A stretch of DNA of 64,000 nucleotides from SZUA-430 sp964561925 (GTDB lineage: Bacteria > Pseudomonadota > Alphaproteobacteria > Micropepsales > Micropepsaceae): NCBI GenBank assembly GCA_964561925.1, contig CAZLRW010000005.1, positions 17,168 to 81,167 of the forward strand, read 5' to 3'. Positions 50,552 to 58,568 of the stretch are shown here, piece after piece. Below the pieces are notes generated by a model that was not told the origin of the DNA, searched no databases, and worked only from the letters and a program-made list of their open reading frames with translations. The stretch's first letter is position 1; each line of letters starts with the position of its first letter. The position numbers and the translations under genes are program-made.

Positions 50552-51577
50552 ATGTCAACACGCTCATTGCTGCTCGGCGCAGCAGCCGCGATTGCACTCG
50601 CCGCGCCCGCATCCGCCCACCACGCAGGTTGGTACATCAGTCTTGAAGGCGGCGCGAACTGGATCGACGACACCGACGCCGTGGTCGCCTTCGACACCGG
50701 CGACGGGCCTGTGACGACGTCGGGTCCGATTGCGTTCGACGGCGGCTTCGCGGTTCTGGCGACCGTCGGTGTCGGCCTCGGTCAGAATTGGCGCGTCGAA
50801 CTCGAAGGCGGCTATCGCGACAACGACACGACCGCGGGCGCGCTGAACGTCATCGAATGGTCGCTGATGGCGAACGCGCTCTACGACATCGAGCTTTCAC
50901 CGTCGCTCGATTTCACGCTTGGTGTCGGTGCAGGTTACGACTTCGCAAGCGCCGAAGCTGGCCCCATCGAAGAAGACGATGCGAACTTCGCCTATCAAGG
51001 CATCGCCGGTCTCGCATGGTCGGTCGGCCCGCAAACCGACTTCACGCTGACCTATCGCTACCTGGTCGTCACCGAACCCGAGTTCGATTTCGGCGTGCCG
51101 CCGCCGAACGCGCTCGCGATCGAACTCGACGATGTGGTGAAGCATTCGCTGAGCGTGGGCTTGCGCTACAGTTTCGGACGCGAAGAAGCGGCGCCGCCGC
51201 CACCACCTCCGCCGCCGCCCCCGCCGCCTCCGCCGCCGCCGGCGGGACCGCAGCAGTTCACGATCTTCTTCGGCTTCGGCAAGTGCAACATCACGAGCGA
51301 AGCGGACCAAGTTCTGGCCTCGGCCGCGGCAGCGGCGAACGGGCGCGGTTCGGCCTCCGTGATGATCGTCGGTCACACGGATTCGGTCGGCTCGTCTGCC
51401 GCGAATCAACAGCTCTCCGAATGCCGCGCCGACGCCGCGAAGAAGAGCCTTGTGGACAAAGGCGTGCCCGCGGGCGCGATCTCGGCCTCGGGCAAAGGCG
51501 AAGGCGAGTTGCTGATCCAAACCGGCGACGCCGTGAAGGAACCGCAAAACCGCCGCGCGACGATCGACGTCAAATAG
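50552..51577 (+). CDS. OmpA-family outer-membrane protein
   Basis: A 341-residue protein with a signal peptide (MSTRSLLLGAAAAIALAAPA; cut near ASA-H), an eight-strand OmpA-like barrel (about 25-205) with GWYISLEGGANWIDDTDAVV and TLTYRYLVV, then a proline linker (about 213-232) of uninterrupted proline. The C-terminal domain (235-341) is OmpA-type, with GHTDSVGSSAANQQLSECRA and the end EPQNRRATIDVK, whose Asp/Arg residues bind peptidoglycan. Such proteins link the outer membrane to the cell wall. A strong terminator follows. Confidence 0.93.
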   Translation: MSTRSLLLGAAAAIALAAPASAHHAGWYISLEGGANWIDDTDAVVAFDTGDGPVTTSGPIAFDGGFAVLATVGVGLGQNWRVELEGGYRDNDTTAGALNVIEWSLMANALYDIELSPSLDFTLGVGAGYDFASAEAGPIEEDDANFAYQGIAGLAWSVGPQTDFTLTYRYLVVTEPEFDFGVPPPNALAIELDDVVKHSLSVGLRYSFGREEAAPPPPPPPPPPPPPPPPAGPQQFTIFFGFGKCNITSEADQVLASAAAAANGRGSASVMIVGHTDSVGSSAANQQLSECRADAAKKSLVDKGVPAGAISASGKGEGELLIQTGDAVKEPQNRRATIDVK

Positions 51578-51600
51578 GCCGCGCGCACGGCACAGCAGAC

Positions 51601-51629
51601 AAGGGCGGGGCTTAAGGCTCCGCCCTTTT
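51601..51629 (+). terminator. Rho-independent terminator of the OmpA-type gene
   Basis: AAGGGCGGGGC and GCTCCGCCCTT pair over 11 positions (one G-U) with a short loop, followed by T4. It lies 24 bp after the stop at 51577. Confidence 0.85.
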
Positions 51630-51733
51630 GCGTGTGAGCTTCGCGGTTGCACAACGCCGTGCTTTTCTGCACTTTCCCCGCCGGCCAACTGGAGCGGAGA
51701 GAGAGTGCGCGCCATCGCAACAAGGACGATGCC

Positions 51734-52213
51734 ATGACGGACGCGCTGCGCCTGCGCGCGGTCGACGCCATGGATTTGAGCGTCGTCGCCGCCCACCTTC
51801 AGGACGCCGTCGCCCAGGTTGGCGACATGGCCTATCAGCCGCAGAAGCGCCGCTTCGCCGTGATGTTCAACCGCTTCATGTGGGAGGACGTCGAGGCCGA
51901 CAAGGCTGGGGGCGCGAAGGCCGATGGCGCCGGCTATCGCCGCGTGCGCGCTGCGCTTCATTTCGACGGCGTCGAGCGCGTGCAGACGCAAGGCCTGCGC
52001 CTCTCGAACAAAGAGGCGATCGCCGAACTCCTGACGCTCGCCTTCGAGCCGAAGAATGAAACCGCGGGTGTCGTGAAGATGACGTTCGCCGGCGGTGGCG
52101 CGATCCGGCTCGAGGTCGAATGCCTCGATGCGTGGCTGACCGACGTCAGCGCGCCCTGGCCGACGGCGAGCCGCCCCGGCCACGGCGCCGACGTCGAAGA
52201 GCCATTGGGTTGA
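51734..52213 (+). CDS. DUF2948 family protein
   Basis: A 159-residue soluble protein. Stretches HLQDAVAQVGDMAYQPQKRR, FAVMFNRFMWEDV and MTFAGGGAIRLEVECLDAWL with TDVSAPWPT at the C terminus are those of DUF2948. The family lies next to hisD in many alphaproteobacteria. It starts at 51734 after AAGGA; the open frame to 51647 is upstream of the ribosome-binding site. The stop overlaps the hisD ATG. Function unknown. Confidence 0.85.
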   Translation: MTDALRLRAVDAMDLSVVAAHLQDAVAQVGDMAYQPQKRRFAVMFNRFMWEDVEADKAGGAKADGAGYRRVRAALHFDGVERVQTQGLRLSNKEAIAELLTLAFEPKNETAGVVKMTFAGGGAIRLEVECLDAWLTDVSAPWPTASRPGHGADVEEPLG

Positions 52214-53514
52214 TGGCTGCGATGCCGCAAAGCCTCGACACGTCCAAGCCCGACTTCGCCTCCGCCTTCGCCGCGTTCTTGGCGCGCCCGCGCGGGGCCG
52301 AGGCCGACGTCTCGCAGGCGGTCGCGACGATCATTGCCGAGGTGAAACGGCGCGGCGACGGCGCGCTCTTCGACTACACGAAGCGCTTCGACCGCTTTGC
52401 GTTGACCGCGGCGACCTTGCGCGTCGGCGCGAACGAAATCGCCGATGCGAAAGCGTCGGTCCCCGCCGAGGCGCTGGCCGCGTTGAAGGTCGCGGCCGAT
52501 CGCATCGAAGCGTTCCACCGTCGCCACAAACCGGCGGATGATCTCTACACGGACGAAACCGGCGTCACGCTGGGCGCGCGTTGGACGCCGGTCGATGCGG
52601 CAGGGCTCTACGTGCCGGGCGGCCTTGCCGCCTATCCGTCGAGCGTGCTGATGAACGCAATCCCGGCCAAGATCGCGGGCGTGAAGCGCCTCGTCGCTGC
52701 CACCCCGGCCCCGGACGGCAAGCTCAATCCCTTGGTGCTGGCCGCGGCCGACCTCGCCGGCGTCAGCGAGATCTATCGCATCGGCGGCGCGCAGGCGGTG
52801 GCGGCGCTCGCCTACGGCACGACGACGATCGCGCCCGTCGACAAGATCGTCGGCCCCGGCAACGCCTACGTCGCGGCGGCGAAGCGCCAGGTCTTCGGCC
52901 AGGTCGGTATCGATTCGATCGCCGGCCCCTCCGAAGTGCTGATCATCGCCGACAAGGCGAACGACCCGGCGTGGATCGCGGCCGATCTTCTCGCGCAGGC
53001 AGAACACGACGAAACCGCGCAGAGCATTTTGATCACCGACGACGAGATGTTCGCGCGCGCAGTCGCCATGGCGGTCGAGCGCCAGCTCACCGTGCTTGCC
53101 CGCGAAACGATCGCGCGCGCGAGTTGGGAGGCGCACGGCGCGATCATCCGCGTGCGCTCGCTCGACGAAGCGCCCGCGCTCGCTGACCGTATCGCGGCCG
53201 AACACGTGCAACTCTGCGTCGCCGACCCGGCGCCGCTCGCCGCGCGCATCAAACACGCGGGCGCGATCTTCTTAGGGGCCAACACGCCCGAGGCGATCGG
53301 CGACTATGTCGGCGGTCCGAACCACGTGCTCCCGACCGCCCGCGCCGCGCGCTTCTCGTCCGGCTTGTCGGTGCTCGACTTCATGAAGCGCACGACGCTC
53401 CTCGGCTGCACGCGCGAGGCGCTGGGCGCGCTCGGCGAATCCGCCGCAACGCTCGCCGACGCCGAGGGCCTCGCCGCCCACGCGCGCTCGATCCGCATCA
53501 GGCTGAACCGATGA
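52213..53514 (+). CDS. hisD: Histidinol dehydrogenase
   Basis: HisD carries out the last two steps of histidine synthesis, histidinol to histidine, using two NAD+ and a zinc ion. The 433-residue product has VDAAGLYVPGGLAAYPSSVL, IVGPGNAYVAAAKRQVFGQV, DSIAGPSEVLIIAD, LLAQAEHDETAQSILIT (with catalytic and zinc-binding Glu/His) and FLGANTPEAIGDYVGGPNHV with LPTARAARFSSGLSV. The ATG at 52213 overlaps the DUF2948 stop; the hisD stop overlaps UPF0262. Confidence 0.97.
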   Translation: MAAMPQSLDTSKPDFASAFAAFLARPRGAEADVSQAVATIIAEVKRRGDGALFDYTKRFDRFALTAATLRVGANEIADAKASVPAEALAALKVAADRIEAFHRRHKPADDLYTDETGVTLGARWTPVDAAGLYVPGGLAAYPSSVLMNAIPAKIAGVKRLVAATPAPDGKLNPLVLAAADLAGVSEIYRIGGAQAVAALAYGTTTIAPVDKIVGPGNAYVAAAKRQVFGQVGIDSIAGPSEVLIIADKANDPAWIAADLLAQAEHDETAQSILITDDEMFARAVAMAVERQLTVLARETIARASWEAHGAIIRVRSLDEAPALADRIAAEHVQLCVADPAPLAARIKHAGAIFLGANTPEAIGDYVGGPNHVLPTARAARFSSGLSVLDFMKRTTLLGCTREALGALGESAATLADAEGLAAHARSIRIRLNR

Positions 53515-53996
53515 GCGAGGAGAAACCCTTGACGCGTCTCATCGACGTCGTGCTCGACGAAGGCTCGATCGCGCCGCGCGGCCCCGACGTCGAACACGAA
53601 CGCCGCATCGCGATCTTCGACCTGCTTGAAGAAAATTCGTTCGCGCCGACGAATGCGACCGCGCCCGGCCCCTACCGGCTGAAGCTCGCCGTCCAGGAAA
53701 ACCGTCTGGTCTTTGAAGTGCAGCTTGAAGATGGCGCCGCGCACGCGACGCACGTGCTGTCGCTCACGCCGTTGAAGCGCGTAATCCGCGACTACTTCGT
53801 CGTCTGCGAGACCTACTATCAGGCGATCCGCGCCGCTTCCCCCTCGCAGATCGAGGCGATCGACATGGGCCGCCGCGGTCTGCACGACGAAGGCTCGCAG
53901 CTTCTCGCCGAACGCCTGAACGGAAAGATCGCCGTCGATCACGACACGGCGCGGCGTCTCTTCACGCTGATCTGCGCGCTGCACGTCAAGGTCTGA
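53511..53996 (+). CDS. UPF0262 family protein
   Basis: A 161-residue protein. FDLLEENSFAPTNATAPGPY and LVFEVQLEDGAAHATHVLSL with LTPLKRVIRDYFVVCETYYQ, and the end DHDTARRLFTLICALHVKV, match what I remember of UPF0262, found in alphaproteobacteria next to hisD and infA. The ATG overlaps the hisD stop. No domain of known function can be assigned; it is soluble. Confidence 0.85.
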   Translation: MSEEKPLTRLIDVVLDEGSIAPRGPDVEHERRIAIFDLLEENSFAPTNATAPGPYRLKLAVQENRLVFEVQLEDGAAHATHVLSLTPLKRVIRDYFVVCETYYQAIRAASPSQIEAIDMGRRGLHDEGSQLLAERLNGKIAVDHDTARRLFTLICALHVKV

Positions 53997-54001
53997 CGGC
54001 G

Positions 54002-54466
54002 ATGACGGTGCACGGGCCCAACGGAGAGGAACTGCCGGACGCGGTGCTGTTCTCGTGTTCCATGAACGCGATCCGCTCGCCGATGGCGGCGGCCTTGATG
54101 AAGCATCTCTTCGGCACGCATGTGTACGTCGAATCCTGCGGCGTGAAGGCGGGCGTGCTCGATCCGCTCGCGGTCGAAGTGATGGACGAAATCGGCATCG
54201 ACCTTGCGCATCTTCATCCGAAGTCGTTCGAGACCTTGGCCGACACGTCGTTCGATCTCATCATCACGCTAAGCCCCCAGGCCCGCCACAAAGCGCTCGA
54301 ACTCACGCGCACGATGGCGGTTGAAGTCGAATACTGGAAAGTGCCGGACCCGAGCGCCTACGACGGTTCGCGCGAGCAGCGTTTGCAAGCCTATCGCCAG
54401 GCCCGCGACACGATCCTGCGCTTTTTGAAAGAGCGCTTTGCCGCACGGCCAGCGCCCGAGCCGTAA
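54002..54466 (+). CDS. Low-molecular-weight protein tyrosine phosphatase/arsenate reductase-like
   Basis: A 154-residue protein with the P-loop C19-x5-R25-S (VLFSCSMNAIRSPMAAALMK), followed by CGVKAG and GIDLAHLHPKSFETLADTSF. Asp in VPDPSAYDG is the probable general acid. This is the low-molecular-weight tyrosine phosphatase fold. The neighbours (UPF0262 before, infA after) match the usual alphaproteobacterial block. Arsenate reductase activity would need extra cysteines that I cannot confirm. Confidence 0.87.
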   Translation: MTVHGPNGEELPDAVLFSCSMNAIRSPMAAALMKHLFGTHVYVESCGVKAGVLDPLAVEVMDEIGIDLAHLHPKSFETLADTSFDLIITLSPQARHKALELTRTMAVEVEYWKVPDPSAYDGSREQRLQAYRQARDTILRFLKERFAARPAPEP

Positions 54467-54530
54467 AACGCTTGCTTTTCTTGACGCCGCCGGACCATTC
54501 TCCGGCCGAAATTCACATGCGAAGGATCGA

Positions 54531-54749
54531 ATGGCGAAGGAAGAACTGCTCAGTTTCGAAGGTACGGTGGTCGAACTCCTGCCGAACGCGACGTTCCGCG
54601 TGAAGCTCGACAACGATCACATCGTGATCGCCCACACTGCCGGCAAAATGCGCAAGAACCGCATCCGCGTTCTCGCGGGCGACAAAGTCACCGTCGAAAT
54701 GACGCCCTACGATCTCTCCAAGGGCCGCATCGTCTATCGCAGCAAGTAG
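54531..54749 (+). CDS. infA: Translation initiation factor IF-1
   Basis: IF-1 binds the ribosomal A site during initiation. The 72-residue product is the usual length, with the S1-type OB fold: FEGTVVELLPNATFRVKLDN, HTAGKMRKNRIRVLAGDKVT and YDLSKGRIVYRSK. The ATG at 54531 follows GAAGGA. It starts the block infA-maf-rng-yacG, all on the plus strand and closely spaced. Confidence 0.97.
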   Translation: MAKEELLSFEGTVVELLPNATFRVKLDNDHIVIAHTAGKMRKNRIRVLAGDKVTVEMTPYDLSKGRIVYRSK

Positions 54750-54759
54750 CTTCGCTCGG

Positions 54760-55341
54760 GTGAAGCCGCCTCTCATCCTTGCGAGTGCCAGCCCACGACG
54801 CCTCGCGCTGCTCGACCAAATTGGTATCACGCCCGCGCGCGTCGTTCCCGCCGACATCGACGAAAGCGTTCACGCGAAGGAGCTGCCGCGCGCGCACGCC
54901 GAACGCATCGCGAAGGAGAAAGCTCAAGCCGCGCGCAAGCGCCTCGGCGAAAACGATCGCGCTGTGATTCTTGCGGCCGACACGGTCGTCGCCTGTGGCC
55001 GGCGAATTCTCCCCAAGGCAGAAGATGACGCGGCCGTCACCAAGTGCCTGCAATTGTTGTCAGGCCGCCGCCACACGGTGATCACGGCAATCGCTGTCGT
55101 GGACGTGGCAGGAAAGCTCCGCACTCGGACGATCGAAACGAAAGTTGCGTTTCGCCGCCTCGATACGAATGAAATCGCCGACTACGTGCGTTTGGGCGAA
55201 GGCCGCGGCAAGGCAGGCGGCTATGCCATTCAGGGCAGGGCGGCTGTCTTTGTGCGATTCATCTCAGGCTCCTACTCGAATGTTGTCGGCTTGCCGCTTG
55301 CCGAGACCTTTCAATTGTTAAGGTCGTGCGGCGCGGTGTGA
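54760..55341 (+). CDS. maf: Maf-family nucleotide pyrophosphatase
   Basis: Maf enzymes hydrolyse nucleoside triphosphates (dTTP/UTP or modified pyrimidines) to monophosphates. The 193-residue product has LILASASPRRLALLDQIGIT, RAHAERIAKEKAQAA, VILAADTVVACGRRILPKAE, LLSGRRHTVITAIAVV and GKAGGYAIQGRAAVFVRFIS. The start is GTG at 54760, 10 bp after infA. The ADTVV and GYAIQG motifs carry the active-site Asp and Gln residues. Confidence 0.94.
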   Translation: MKPPLILASASPRRLALLDQIGITPARVVPADIDESVHAKELPRAHAERIAKEKAQAARKRLGENDRAVILAADTVVACGRRILPKAEDDAAVTKCLQLLSGRRHTVITAIAVVDVAGKLRTRTIETKVAFRRLDTNEIADYVRLGEGRGKAGGYAIQGRAAVFVRFISGSYSNVVGLPLAETFQLLRSCGAV

Positions 55342-55390
55342 ACCTGCTAGACTGCAAGCCAATCGCAACTATCGCATTGGTTGAGCCTGC

Positions 55391-56899
55391 ATGGCGTCCG
55401 AAGTCTTGATCAACGTCGCCCCCTCGGAAACGCGGGTCGCGATCGTCGAAGAAGCGCGTTTGCGCGAACTCTTCATCGAACGAACGATGCAGCCCGGCGA
55501 CGCGGTGCGTGCCGGGCGCAGCGGCCATCGCCTGCTCGGCAACATCATGCTCGGCCGCGTTCAGCGCGTGCTGCCCGGCATGCAGGCGGCCTTCGTCGAT
55601 TTAGGTCTCGAAAAGGCGGGCTTCCTCGCCGCGCGCGAGGCGCGCTGCCTGTCGGACCTGCCGAGCTTCATGGACCAACCCTGCATTTCGAAATGCGTGC
55701 GCGAAGGCGAAGCCGTCGTCGTGCAGGTGATCAAGGATCCGATCGGCGACAAGGGCGCGCGCCTCTCTGCGAATGTCACGATCCCGGGCCGCCTGGTCGT
55801 GCTGGTGCCGAACCAATCGGGCGTGGCGCTGTCGCGCCGCATCGAGGACGAAGCGGAACGCACGCGCCTGACCGATGTCTTGAACGACATCGCCGCGAAC
55901 GATCCGCGCGCAGCCGCGGGCGCAGGCTACATCGTGCGCACGGCCGCACTCTCCGCCTCGCGCGAAGACATCGCCTCCGACATCGCGCGCCTCGGAGACG
56001 AATGGCGTGCGATCCAGGCCAAACGCAACATGGCGAAGGTCCCGGCCACGATCTATGCCGACCTCGACCCCGTGGAGCGCACGATGCGCGACGGCGTCGA
56101 CGACGACACGACGCGCATCTTGATCGACGACGCAGAGGCCGTTGCGCAAGCACGCGCCTACGCGACGCGCGCCATGCCCCAGGCGCTCGACAAGATCCAA
56201 CTGTTCAACGGCCCGGGCGAACTCTTCGACATGTACAATGTCGAAGGCGAGGTCGAGATGCTGCTCGGGCCGCGCGTACGCCTGCCGTCCGGCGGCTGGA
56301 TCACGTTCGAAACGACGGAGGCCTTGACCTCCGTCGACGTCAATTCGGGCAGCTACACTGAGGCGACCGGCCTTGAACAAACCTCGCTGAAAACGAACCT
56401 GGAAGCTGCCGCCGAAATCGGCCGGCAGCTTCGCTTGCGCGGCATCGGCGGTCTCATCGTCATCGACTTCATCCATCTGAACGAGCCTGAGAACATCGCG
56501 CAGGTCCTGACCGTCCTCGCCGACAGCGTCTCACGTGACCGTACGCCGACGCAGATCTTGCCGATGTCTGAATTCGGCCTGGTCGAGATGACGAGAAAGC
56601 GCGTGCGCGAGCCGCTGTCGAAGCTTCTCTCCGAACGCTGCGAACCCTGTCACGGCCACGGCCGGTTGAGGACAGTCGCAACCGTTGCTGCCGAACTCTT
56701 ACGCCGCGTCGTACGTGAGGCGAAGGCGCGCCCGGGCGTAAAGCTCGTAGCCTACGCGGCGCCCGAAGTGACACGTTGGATCGAAGCGCAGGGCGACGAC
56801 ATGACGGCCGCGATGCGCCGCCACGTGCCGGCGGGGTTGCGTTTCGAAGCGCGCCCCACCTTCGCGCGCGCGAACTTCGACGTCGGGGCCGATCAATGA
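55391..56899 (+). CDS. rng: Ribonuclease E/G family protein (RNase G-like)
   Basis: An endoribonuclease that prefers 5'-monophosphate RNA, in rRNA and mRNA processing. The 502-residue product has an S1 domain (about 30-120; VRAGRSGHRLLGNIMLGRVQ), an RNase-H/DNase-I-like catalytic core with Asp in EALTSVDVNSGSYTEATG (about 315), and a zinc-link C-E-P-C-H-G-H-G near 417-424. It lacks a long C-terminal scaffold, so it is RNase G-like. It is followed by yacG with an ATGA overlap. Confidence 0.92.
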   Translation: MASEVLINVAPSETRVAIVEEARLRELFIERTMQPGDAVRAGRSGHRLLGNIMLGRVQRVLPGMQAAFVDLGLEKAGFLAAREARCLSDLPSFMDQPCISKCVREGEAVVVQVIKDPIGDKGARLSANVTIPGRLVVLVPNQSGVALSRRIEDEAERTRLTDVLNDIAANDPRAAAGAGYIVRTAALSASREDIASDIARLGDEWRAIQAKRNMAKVPATIYADLDPVERTMRDGVDDDTTRILIDDAEAVAQARAYATRAMPQALDKIQLFNGPGELFDMYNVEGEVEMLLGPRVRLPSGGWITFETTEALTSVDVNSGSYTEATGLEQTSLKTNLEAAAEIGRQLRLRGIGGLIVIDFIHLNEPENIAQVLTVLADSVSRDRTPTQILPMSEFGLVEMTRKRVREPLSKLLSERCEPCHGHGRLRTVATVAAELLRRVVREAKARPGVKLVAYAAPEVTRWIEAQGDDMTAAMRRHVPAGLRFEARPTFARANFDVGADQ

Positions 56900-57066
56900 G
56901 CGACGGCGCGCGCCACTGCCCGATCTGCCGCAAGCCGACGGAGGAACGCTTCCGCCCGTTCTGCTCGAAGCGCTGCGCCGACGTCGACCTTGCGCGCTGG
57001 CTGAACGGCGCCTACGCGATTCCGGCCGAAGAAAAAGTCCCCGACGTCATCAAGGACGACGAGTGA
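56896..57066 (+). CDS. yacG: DNA gyrase inhibitor YacG, zinc finger protein
   Basis: A 56-residue zinc protein. The four ligands C9-x2-C12 and C24-x3-C28 are in HCPICRKPTEERFRPFCSKR, C-x2-C then C-x3-C spaced by a short loop, followed by DLARWLNGAYAIP. YacG of E. coli inhibits GyrB. The ATG overlaps the rng stop and its own stop overlaps the next gene's GTG. Confidence 0.93.
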   Translation: MSDGARHCPICRKPTEERFRPFCSKRCADVDLARWLNGAYAIPAEEKVPDVIKDDE

Positions 57067-57911
57067 GCGCCGGCGCCGCACTGAAAGCACGTCTTGCCGC
57101 GGGTCCGTTGGTCGCGCCCGGCGCCTACGACGCGCTCACCGCCCGCATCGCCGCGCGGTGCGGGGCTGAGGCCGTCTACATGACCGGCTTCGGCGTCGCG
57201 GGATCGCTGCTCGGCGTGCCCGACATCGGCATTGTGAGCGCGACCGAAATGATCGACCGCGTGCGCGCGTTCGCTGCTGCTGCGGCGCCCGTGCCCTTGA
57301 TCGCCGACGGCGACAACGGCCACGGCGGCACCGCGAATGTCGAACGCCTCGTTCGCGCTTACGAGCAAGCAGGCGCCGGAGCGATCCAACTTGAAGACCA
57401 GGTCCTGCCCAAACGTTGCGGCCACATGGACGGCAAGGAAGTCGTGCCGCTGGAAGAAGGCGCGAAGAAAGTCCGCGCCGCCGCCGCCGCGCGCACGTCG
57501 AGCGACTTTCAGATCATCGCTCGCACCGACGCGCGCAGCGTGTTGGGCCTCGACGAAGCGCTCCGCCGCGCCGACGCCTATCTGAACGCGGGAGCCGACA
57601 TTCTGTTCGTCGAAGCACCGCAAAGCGAAGCCGAACTGCGCACCGTCGCCGACCGTTTCAAGGGCGTGCCGCAGGTCGCGAACATGGTCGAAGACGGCAA
57701 GACGCCGATGCTCCCCGTGGAAGCGCTCGGCGCACTCGGCTACCGCCTCATCCTGTTCCCGATCTCAAGCCTTCTCGCCGCCGCCCGCACGGCCGAGCGC
57801 GTCTATGCGGGTCTCCTGAAGTCGGGCAAATCAGATCCCGGCGTCGATCGCGTGACGTTCCAGGCTTACAACGAAATCGTCGGTCTCAAGGCCTATCAGC
57901 AGCGCGACTAA
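57063..57911 (+). CDS. Isocitrate lyase/PEP mutase family protein
   Basis: A 282-residue enzyme of the ICL/PEPM superfamily, including oxaloacetate decarboxylase and methylisocitrate lyase. It has YDALTARIAARCGAEAVYMT, the metal-binding IADGDNGHGG, the gating loop P-K-R-C-G-H-M-D-G-K (Cys119-Gly-His; K-(K/R)-C-G-H signature), IARTDARSVLGLDEALRRAD and VEAPQSEAEL. The start is GTG at 57063 overlapping yacG. The exact substrate is not clear from sequence; oxaloacetate is a good candidate. Confidence 0.88.
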   Translation: MSAGAALKARLAAGPLVAPGAYDALTARIAARCGAEAVYMTGFGVAGSLLGVPDIGIVSATEMIDRVRAFAAAAAPVPLIADGDNGHGGTANVERLVRAYEQAGAGAIQLEDQVLPKRCGHMDGKEVVPLEEGAKKVRAAAAARTSSDFQIIARTDARSVLGLDEALRRADAYLNAGADILFVEAPQSEAELRTVADRFKGVPQVANMVEDGKTPMLPVEALGALGYRLILFPISSLLAAARTAERVYAGLLKSGKSDPGVDRVTFQAYNEIVGLKAYQQRD

Positions 57912-57937
57912 AAAAAGGCCGGCCACGAAGGCCGGCC
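57909..57937 (-). terminator. Rho-independent terminator of the His-rich protein gene
   Basis: GGCCGGCC-ACGAA-GGCCGGCC (57917-57937) with an A8 run at 57909-57916, which is a T run on the minus strand. It lies 27 bp beyond the minus-strand stop at 57965 and probably serves both converging genes. Confidence 0.8.
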
Positions 57938-57964
57938 AATTCAGTCAAGCCAATCGACAAAGTC

Positions 57965-58477
57965 TCAGTGGTGCCCGCGACCGTGTCCGCGTCCATGATG
58001 GCCGTGCCGGCCGTGATGCCCATGGCGGCCGTGATGTCCGCGCCAACCATGATGCCCGCGCCAGCCGTCATGTCCGCGCCAGCCGCGGTGATGACCCCGC
58101 CAGCCATGATCGCGCCAACGATGATCACGCCAGCGATGGTGTCCCCGCCAGTCGTGATGGCCGCGCCAAGCGTGATGGCGCCGCCAATGCCGTTTGTGCC
58201 AGCGCGGCTTGTGCCAGCCATAGTGGCCGCCGTATTGCGGATAGTGCGCGTATCCGCACGACACATAGCGGCCGTAGTACGGATCCCAGCATCCGCCACC
58301 GCCGTAGTAACCGCCATAGCCGCCGTGATAGCCGTGTCCGTAGTTGCTGACTTGAATGCCGAATCCGTCCGATCCGACATAGAAGCCGAAGCTGTCGGCC
58401 TTCGCGGTGCTGGCCGTCGCGAAGCTGGACGCGACGAGAGCAACGAGGCCGAAAGCAAACGCAGCGAGTGCTTTCAT
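57965..58477 (-). CDS. Secreted Trp/Arg/Gly/His-repeat protein
   Basis: A 170-residue protein with a signal peptide (MKALAAFAFGLVALVASSFA, cut near KADS). Residues 30-90 are rich in Gly and Tyr with two cysteines (GGCWDPYYGRYVSCG). From about 95 to 170 it is a run of W-R-G-H-H, W-R-D-H and G-R-H-G-H-H units with many histidines and arginines and no acidic residues except a few Asp. It is therefore strongly basic and probably binds metals or polyanions. I do not recognise the family. A terminator follows at 57937-57909. Confidence 0.75.
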   Translation of the reverse strand: MKALAAFAFGLVALVASSFATASTAKADSFGFYVGSDGFGIQVSNYGHGYHGGYGGYYGGGGCWDPYYGRYVSCGYAHYPQYGGHYGWHKPRWHKRHWRRHHAWRGHHDWRGHHRWRDHRWRDHGWRGHHRGWRGHDGWRGHHGWRGHHGRHGHHGRHGHHGRGHGRGHH

Positions 58478-58568
58478 CTGATCAATCCTCCCAAGTCCCC
58501 CAAGATCCCACGGAAATCTGCGATTTTTTCGATGAACCGCGGATGAACAGCCGGTTCAGAAATCGTGC

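Noticed and set aside
55391..56899. RNase E rather than RNase G
   Set aside because: At 502 residues with no C-terminal scaffold region it fits RNase G better; a separate, longer RNase E would be expected elsewhere.
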